Positions 57,783 through 64,000 of a stretch of DNA of 64,000 nucleotides are shown here, in pieces. The DNA comes from Saccharina japonica (Eukaryota; Sar; Phaeophyceae; Laminariales; Laminariaceae). The notes below the pieces were generated by a model. It was not told the origin of the DNA. It was given only the letters and a program-made list of their open reading frames with translations, and made no database searches. The stretch is taken from NCBI GenBank assembly GCA_008828725.1, contig MEHQ01001845.1, forward strand, positions 242,298 through 306,297, read 5' to 3'. Numbering within the stretch: the stretch's first letter is position 1; every line of letters starts with the position of its first letter. The translations under genes and the position numbers were made by a program.

Positions 57783-58390
57783 GCCCGCGGCTTTTACACC
57801 ATTCTCTGCCACTTCCTCGGCTTCGTAGAGGGTCCATTCGTTCATGGTTATGCCCCTCTTGGATAGAGATAATATCCAAATGTTCTTTTGGTTGCACCGT
57901 AGGCGCATTGGTTTACGATCACATCACAAAACGCCTACTTGAAAGAAAAAATGTGTACGGGCTGGTTCAGGCATATCACCCCAAATTTCGTCAGTAACGA
58001 ATGCCGCATGCAATAGCAACTCCAATATAACATATTTGGTATCATACCGACTTCCATGAACAGTGAATGAGGGTGACATCGCCAGTTTCTTGTTGAAGGA
58101 CCTAGAACTGGCTCTACCGCCGAAACTGTAGCCCAACCAATCACAGGCCTTCAAAGTCGTCAACACTAGTCAGGCGTTTCCGTAGGAAAACATGTTTTCC
58201 CCCCATTTTTGTTTTCTGAACGAGCCTCTTCCAGGTGGTCCAAGGCATGCTTGTACAAAGTTTCACTCAAATATTCGAAGATCTGACTACGTATGATCAC
58301 ATTAAGTCATTTTTAACGCCCAAGATCGATTATATACTGAAACTAAGTAATTACGAGGCAACGCCTATTTTTGCACTTTTATCGCACAAA

Positions 58391-58670
58391 AGTCCAAATG
58401 TCCACGCCGTTTTTTGGGGAGAGACCCGGAAATTCGGCACACGTGTTTTATGCGCCCTACCCGAGCCTTTTACGATTTGTTTTTTTTTCCGACGGAAATA
58501 TTGCATCCCTGAAGACCCAAATTTCCCAGAAATTACAAAACAAACAATATCTGACAAAAACAGAAATACAAAACAAAAAACATCCGTTAAATGCCTTGGG
58601 TAGGGCGCATATAATACGTGTACCACATTTCACTTTCTATCTCCAAAAACGGCGTGGACATTGGCCACTG
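58391..58670. mobile_element. Short inverted-repeat element
   Basis: Arms of about 65 bp: CCAAATGTCCACGCCGTTTT at 58,391 and its inverted form near 58,645-58,665, with GCGCCCTACCC/GGGTAGGGCGC at the inner edges. The interior is AC-rich. The second-haplotype junction falls at the inner edge of the right arm. Confidence 0.6.
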
Positions 58671-59434
58671 AATACTTTCTGGGCGGTATGCTTGAACCAG
58701 GCTGTACAGTATACGAATCATGGTTAAGTTCAGTACTCAACAATCTACAATGATATACCGCATCACGTGACTGAATATAATCATCAAAACTAACCATAAT
58801 CAACACGTTATCGCATAGCCTTGGTCTTATTACATGTATATACGTACGTCATTTTTTGCGGTACAGATAGAACACCCTAACACCCTTCGTCGCATTCCCC
58901 ATGTCCCTGCACAGACCACGAGGTCGGCGTTCTGGGGTCTATCCGACCGGGGATCTCCTTTTTCGCGGTGCCGGCCATCTGCGCGTTGGCCGACAGAACA
59001 GGCATGCACCAGCAGGTGCGTCGAAGTTTGCTCGTAGGTCGATCACGAACGCGAGTCAGATGCCCGTGCTGCGGTGAGGGTAGGACCAACGTTTTTCTGA
59101 GTTTCCTCTATATATGGGGATAATCTCAGCACGGGTAAGCTTGGGCCACGACGTGCAATGAAGGCAGCCAGAAAGAGACATACACGCTTGTGTTACGTTG
59201 CCCCAGAAGCTGAAATCGGCAAAAAAAAAACGGATCTGTAGAAGAAGTACGCGCTGCGCGTGCTCGTTCCGCCAATAATATCCCCGAGACCCCCCAAATG
59301 TACAACCAAGATATATCCAAATTATCTCATGTGGAACTCCCCAAATATCCGTACGCATGTCATTTTACGGTCACATCTATCAGACGTTGTACGAGTATGT
59401 CCTTACATCCTCGCTTGGTTTGACCCGTGCTAAA

Positions 59435-59603
59435 GTATGTTGGGGGTAGCACTTTTTGACTAAAAATATTGTCTGAATTAGGGGGCTCCAAACCCAAAAT
59501 CGTCGAAATACCGTCCTTTTCTTTTTCAACCTGAATGTGCCTATACCTACGTCGGCCATGGGATTGTTCATCGGGTATGTAGCTCTTTTATTTTCCTCCA
59601 GAG
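59435..59603. mobile_element. GCTACGATAGAGG MITE fragment cut by the N
   Basis: Internal landmarks GTAGCACTTTTTGACT, CAAACCCAAAATCGTCG and TCATCGGGTATGTAGCTCTT match copies 2 and 3. The right end is lost at the assembly join. Confidence 0.5.
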
Positions 59604-59604
59604 N
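59604..59604. other. Single N, assembly join 2
   Basis: The base is N. Sequence to the right restarts inside a LINE at the position equivalent to 48,262, so two unrelated contexts are joined. Confidence 0.95.
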
Positions 59605-60141
59605 TCTCCTCTCCGGCCCTGTGCCACCTCACCATGAAATGGTCTGCCGCCTCGCCGACCCCCCGATACCACATCCCACTCTTCTTAGCCGCCCTCGGCC
59701 ATAGGACCGTCTCTGCCCCGAACATTAAATGAGAGCTTTCTGTGAAGCCCTCTGTCGCTCGAAAAACCCTGAGGCCATCTGCTAGACATTGTGCCCAGTT
59801 CATTTCTGGTCGGCCTGGTCCCGGGTTCGTCCCACCGACGATCGCCCCAAACATCACTCGCTTGGTCAGCCGCTCATTGGTCGTGCGCTGTACGGCCCCC
59901 GCAAAGAGGAGGCGTCGTTTGCGGATGGTCGTCTCAACGCTCTCGCATTGTGCCTTCTTGAGAGCCTTGGCGTGCGACATGAGATGGTCGGTGCGTTGTC
60001 GGCGCTGGAAACCAATGAATTGTAGGAGGAAGTTGTGGTGTGCCGTTCGGACGTTAACGAAGTGCTCCTGTCCAAGGGTCCACGTCACACACCCGTCCAG
60101 CAGTGTCACCATCACCTCGGCCTTCAGCATGCGCACCTTAT
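59605..60141 (-). pseudogene. LINE 3' fragment in duplicate 2
   Basis: 182-aa frame nearly identical to the 48.0-48.8 kb LINE frame, with a few replacements near its start (WTLGQEHFVNVRTAHHN instead of [17 protein letters not shown]). Truncated by the N on its 3' side and by repeat Q context on its 5' side. Confidence 0.75.
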
Positions 60142-60183
60142 GAGTTTTGGATAAGTCAGGTATCGCTTCGTGGTTTTACGAGT

Positions 60184-60860
60184 GTAATCATAAGTGGACT
60201 CGACTCGCTCGGTCTGGCGAGCCTCAACAGCGAGGCACTGTGGCCTTGCTAGCTGTCCACTAAAATGTGGTCACAAACTGAAGCAGGTTCTGCCGTCTTT
60301 TACATGTAGAGCATGCATGCATTTCTGCTTGGAATGTTACGAGATGAGATTACATATCCTTTGTAATGGAGCCTTCTTTATTCTTCTGCTTCACTGGCCG
60401 CCTACCAATCCTTGCTTACTGACTGCACTCTCCTGATACTCGCTTACAACAGTCTCACCCGACCTTGCTGGCTTGCCATCTTGTCGTTCGATCGGAGACG
60501 ACCCCAGGCTAGCGAACTTCTGAACCCTGCGTGCTCGCCATGCAACTCGAGGCAAACCAATTTATCTCCTACGACATCTCCTTCCCATAGGCTACTTGTC
60601 GTTTCTATCCAATCATATACGACGTATTCGACCCCAATACTCAAAAAGCCAAATACATGACTGGACCCGATGCACCATCAACTATTGTTCAAACGCACTG
60701 TCGTAACCCCGCACGAGTATTTTGTACTCTATTTTTTACTCTATTTTCACATATAATATAATCCCCCTTTTTCAGATAGTCTTTAGGCATCCTCATCTTC
60801 CTACAATAAACTTCCAAGCATCTTCTTTAAACTCTCTTTTGCTCAGATGCATGTTGCACA
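60184..60860. repeat. Repeat Q, copy 3
   Basis: Part of duplicate 2; matches 48,854-49,510 closely. Confidence 0.75.
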
Positions 60861-61374
60861 CTTATTACAACATTCTCTCTCCCGAGCTTTTAGTAGTAAA
60901 CATAGTGCTTTTACTACTCAAAAGCAACAACCGACCATTATGTAAGAAGTGTGCAATAACCCTCAACTTTTCACAGGCGATAGACAAATTTGAATATTAC
61001 TGAAACGTTTAATGAATTCCAAAAATCCCAGAACCCGATTCACTCAAAACCTGTCTTCTCATGTTAAGTAAAAAAAACGCGTCAACATAATCGAAATCCC
61101 ATCCTACTATTTTACTCTATTAGTTCTCAACCTTCTTCGCGACCTGACGGCAATCAGAAATGCTAAGCGAATCTTTCCCCGTCATTCTTCCGTCCCCATT
61201 TCCTCTAAATCAAACCCTGTCCGTGAAACCATTGCTTAAACAACGGTCCTGTAGTATTCTCTGAACGGCGACTCAGGCGCAATTTAGTAACCAAGTTATG
61301 CCCCTCAAAGTCTCGTAGAGTGAAAACCTAGAAATTCCATTTGCAGCCAACACAGAGTCAATCGTCGAATACTT

Positions 61375-61613
61375 ACTAAAAAAAACATACCCAAAAAATA
61401 AAATAAAAAAAAAAAAGAAGAAAAAAAAAAAAAAAATACAAAACCCCCAAAAAAAAAAAACCAAAAAGAAAAATAAAAAAATAAAGGGGAAATAAAAAAA
61501 AAAGATACAAAAAAAAAACAAAAAACCAAAAAAAAAGACCAACCAAAAAACAAAAAAAAAATTACCCAAAAAAAAAAATAAAGAAGAAAAAGGATAAAAG
61601 AAAAACACATAAA
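61375..61613. other. A-substituted block, probable assembly artefact
   Basis: Flanks on both sides align to copy 1 at a constant offset of 11,342. Within the block the partner bases (50,033-50,271) reappear only when equal to the preceding base; every first base of a run is A. Examples: GGCGG appears as AGAAG, CCCCCC as ACCCCC, GGGGG as AGGGG, TTTCCCC as ATTACCC. I compared the whole block and found only a few exceptions near its edges and two compensating single-A length differences. Confidence 0.9.
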
Positions 61614-63585
61614 GTCGGACGCTGAGGATGCTTCCTAGCCGCCGTCCTCCTATATCCACCATGACATACTTGCGGGCTCCTTCACGCCTTTCGACAATAT
61701 ATCTTGCCGGTTTCTGATGCTCTGGAGTAAACACGTAACCTGTCGGGCAGTAAACAGTGCTACGCCAACGATATTCCGCGCGTTGTGCGGCGAGGCGTTG
61801 GGACGTTCGGAAACGCCAGTTATCGGCTCCTACGTCGTTGATGATAAAGCTTCGGCACACCAACAAAACATTATTAACATATTAATGCTGATCTATATTC
61901 ACTGCTACAATCAACGATTCGTGCGATAATAGTAGTTGAGTTCGTTCAAAGAGTCCTGGAATGGGTCTGGAAAGTCAAACGATACCCTCTCCCTCAGCGA
62001 AAATGAAAGCGGGAGGGAAATCAGCGGCAGAAAAAAAATGAGGTTTTTCGCGGCTTGACACTCTACTATACGACCGTCTGTGTACCATTCGGATTTCCCT
62101 CTCGCTGACATACCGACCTGCTAAACGTATCGTTCGACCGATGCCCGCGTACGAGATCGATCGGTGTTATGTTGGGTGGGACGGTTACCGAAACAGGCTG
62201 TAGTTTCTACCACATTATCCTACACCAAACCTGATCTATACCCTAGACTATGCCAGGAACCCCGATGAGCTGCCGGGTATCCAACTGATCGATCGATAGA
62301 GACAACACTGGCACTCATAGTGTTTCCCGGGGACAGACTAATGTTATTCAAAAGGAAAAGAGGCAGTTGACATCCACTTGTATCAACCACCACTTCGGTC
62401 GGACTCCAAGGTTCCAGGAGCCGAGCAAAGTATAACCCCGTCGATACTGGCCAACTGCTGCGTGTTCCGATGCAAACGGTGATCAAATATTTCTTGACCA
62501 TTGACGCTCACAGACGCGCTGAACTGCTGATAGCGAAGCGGCGCCCGATGCGAGCATACTCTCGAACAATGACTACGATACAAACGACTGCGGGGGACCC
62601 GTACCTATCAAAGCTTTGCCGGCCCGCGAGCGTCTCGCATGCGGTCCTGCGTGTACTTTGACGTGGGGTGTCTGGCGAGAGGGGTTCGTTTTTATAACTC
62701 CTCTCTCTGAAACGTTGAAATTCTGGCAAACAAAAACAAAACAAACTGGGGTGTCTATATCACAAACGTGTCTATCACAGACGGGTTTCGGGAGTCTGCA
62801 TCCTCATGATGAGACTCTGACCACGCTGGTAACCAAATTGACTTTTCTGTTACAACCGACAAAGGCGGCGGCTTGCCGTCCCCACCGACCGAGAGGATGT
62901 GCGTACGACGTTTAAGCGACAGCAAAGGGGATTTCGTCGGCGCTACAGGCTCGATTAACTTGGAAATTTACGTGGGTGTCGCGCCGCCTGCTTCAGCGAT
63001 CAGCGACAAGGGTGCAACACTGTAGGGATTTGAAACGTCTCCGCAATCAACATTACTCTGCAGTTCACCTAAACAAGGAACCTTGCCAACAGCCCTTGTT
63101 TTCTGGCCCTGGATAAGGGAAGGGTGTAATGGGCGAAGCCAGCCTCATGCGTGGCTCCGCGCTACCAATTACACCCAACGGGCTCGTCTGTACAAACGAC
63201 CGGGGATCATCCACATCCCCTCCTAATTTTCTGATATCAGTAGCCTGGGCATCGAAACATGGCTCATCCATGCTCCGATCTGAAGTCGCTGGTAAACGCA
63301 GGTCATGACCCCCGTGTTTACCTGCTTCTCGTTGTTCGACGGAAAATACCACTCTATTCTCGGTGGGTTGCATATTTCCGCTAAACTGCGATACAATTCA
63401 TACTGTGCCATTCTCGGACAGTCTGATAGATTTGCTACACTTTGGTCCGGGAGGTATCGCATCACCCTTCAAAGAGGGGCAATACGACAAAACACGAACC
63501 GGGGAGTCTGCACTAAACTCTCGGCAGGCAGACAGCGGCGATAAAAGGAAGTCCTGTTACTTCGCTGTCTTCTCCGAATGGAAAA

Positions 63586-64000
63586 TGCCTTGGGTAGGGC
63601 GCATATAATACGTGTACCACATTTCACTTTCTATCTCCAAAAAACGGCGTGGACATTGGCCACTGAATACGTTTTGGGCGGTATGCTTGAACCAGGTTGT
63701 ACAGTATACGAATCATGATTAAGTTCAGTACTCAACAATCTACAATGATATACCGCATCACGTGATTGAATGTAATCATCAAAACTAACCATAATCAACA
63801 CGTTATCGCATATCCTTGGTCTTATTACATGTATATACGTACGTCATTTCTTGCCGTACAGATAGAACACCCGAACACCCTTCGTCGCATTCCCCATGTC
63901 CCTGCACAGACCACGAGGTCGGCGTTCTGGGGTCTATCCGACCGGGGATCTCCTTTTTCGCGGTGCCGGCCATCTGCGCGTTGGCCGACAGAACAGGCAT
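63586..64000. repeat. Second copy of 58,586-59,005
   Basis: Matches from GCCTTGGGTAGGGCGCATAT to the window end with small differences (for example ATACGTTTTGGG against ATACTTTCTGGG). It follows the haplotype-like junction. Confidence 0.85.

Larger units (their letters stand above)
52236..58585. other. 6.35-kb block absent from the second duplicate
   Basis: In the second copy, the sequence equivalent to 52,235 joins directly to that equivalent to about 58,586 (at about 63,586). Near the junction both sides share AAA and TGCC words (AAAACTGCC on the left, AAATGCC on the right, AAAATGCC in the joined form). The block contains repeat Q, a fold-back element, an AATCGATT repeat, a SINE, a LINE tail, a MITE and a 119-bp tandem repeat. 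Confidence 0.75.
59605..63586. repeat. Large duplicated segment, copy 2
   Basis: Partner of 48,262-52,235. It begins at the N, carries the A-rich block at 61,375-61,613, and at about 63,586 switches to a match with 58,586 onward that runs to the window end (63,586-64,000 against 58,586-59,005). Confidence 0.9.

Noticed and set aside
61273..61866. 197-aa minus-strand ORF with a long Phe-rich membrane-like segment
   Set aside because: The Phe-rich part is the A-substituted block read in reverse; its duplicate has an ordinary sequence there. Not a membrane protein.

Overview
The window is repeat-dense eukaryotic nuclear DNA. Evidence: eukaryotic transposon classes (LINE, Ty3/gypsy, hAT, several MITE families, tRNA-derived SINEs), GT/AG splice signals, CAG microsatellites, TTAGGG-type motifs, and no prokaryotic gene organisation. 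The LINE, hAT and second reverse transcriptase resemble families I associate with stramenopile algae, especially brown algae, but there is no rRNA or conserved housekeeping gene to test this, so the assignment is a moderate inference.

Layout. 1-3.9 kb: a tandem/dispersed AATCGATT-rich repeat interrupted by a non-autonomous hAT with an 8-bp target duplication. 3.95-6.24 kb: a 5'-truncated LINE on the minus strand. 8.3-11.2 kb: a decayed Ty3/gypsy pol on the minus strand. 11.3-12.3 kb: a fold-back element nested in a MITE. 16.7-30.3 kb: four minus-strand blocks in hAT transposase order (BED finger, N-middle, middle, dimerisation domain), probably exons of one large gene or autonomous element; one splice junction is phase-consistent and two are not. 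Its presumed introns hold SINEs, a CAGGGC-ended hAT derivative with GGGCCGGGCC arrays, and a cluster of TA-flanked MITEs. 31.46-33.75 kb: a DNA element with dimeric inverted arms and an exact 9-bp target duplication. 34-35 kb: a three-unit peptide repeat. 35.76-40.57 kb: a broken reverse-transcriptase element bounded by about 30-bp inverted repeats. 46.47 kb: one plausible host exon (start of an MFS-like transporter).

From 41 kb on, assembly structure dominates. Single N bases at 43,024 and 59,604 mark joins. The first sits where a reverse-oriented copy of the 35.8-40.6 kb element should be and is flanked by two indistinguishable 1,716-bp segments. Right of the second N the sequence repeats 48.26-52.24 kb and then jumps to 58.59 kb, as expected of the other haplotype (or a paralog) lacking a 6.35-kb block.

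The most unexpected observation is at 61,375-61,613. This A-rich block is an almost exact transform of its partner at 50,033-50,271: the first base of each homopolymer run is replaced by A while later bases of the run are kept. This looks computational, not biological.

Almost every long ORF belongs to a transposon or is noise. Apart from the MFS-like exon, and possibly the hAT-like gene, I see no convincing host gene and no operon-like or defence system.
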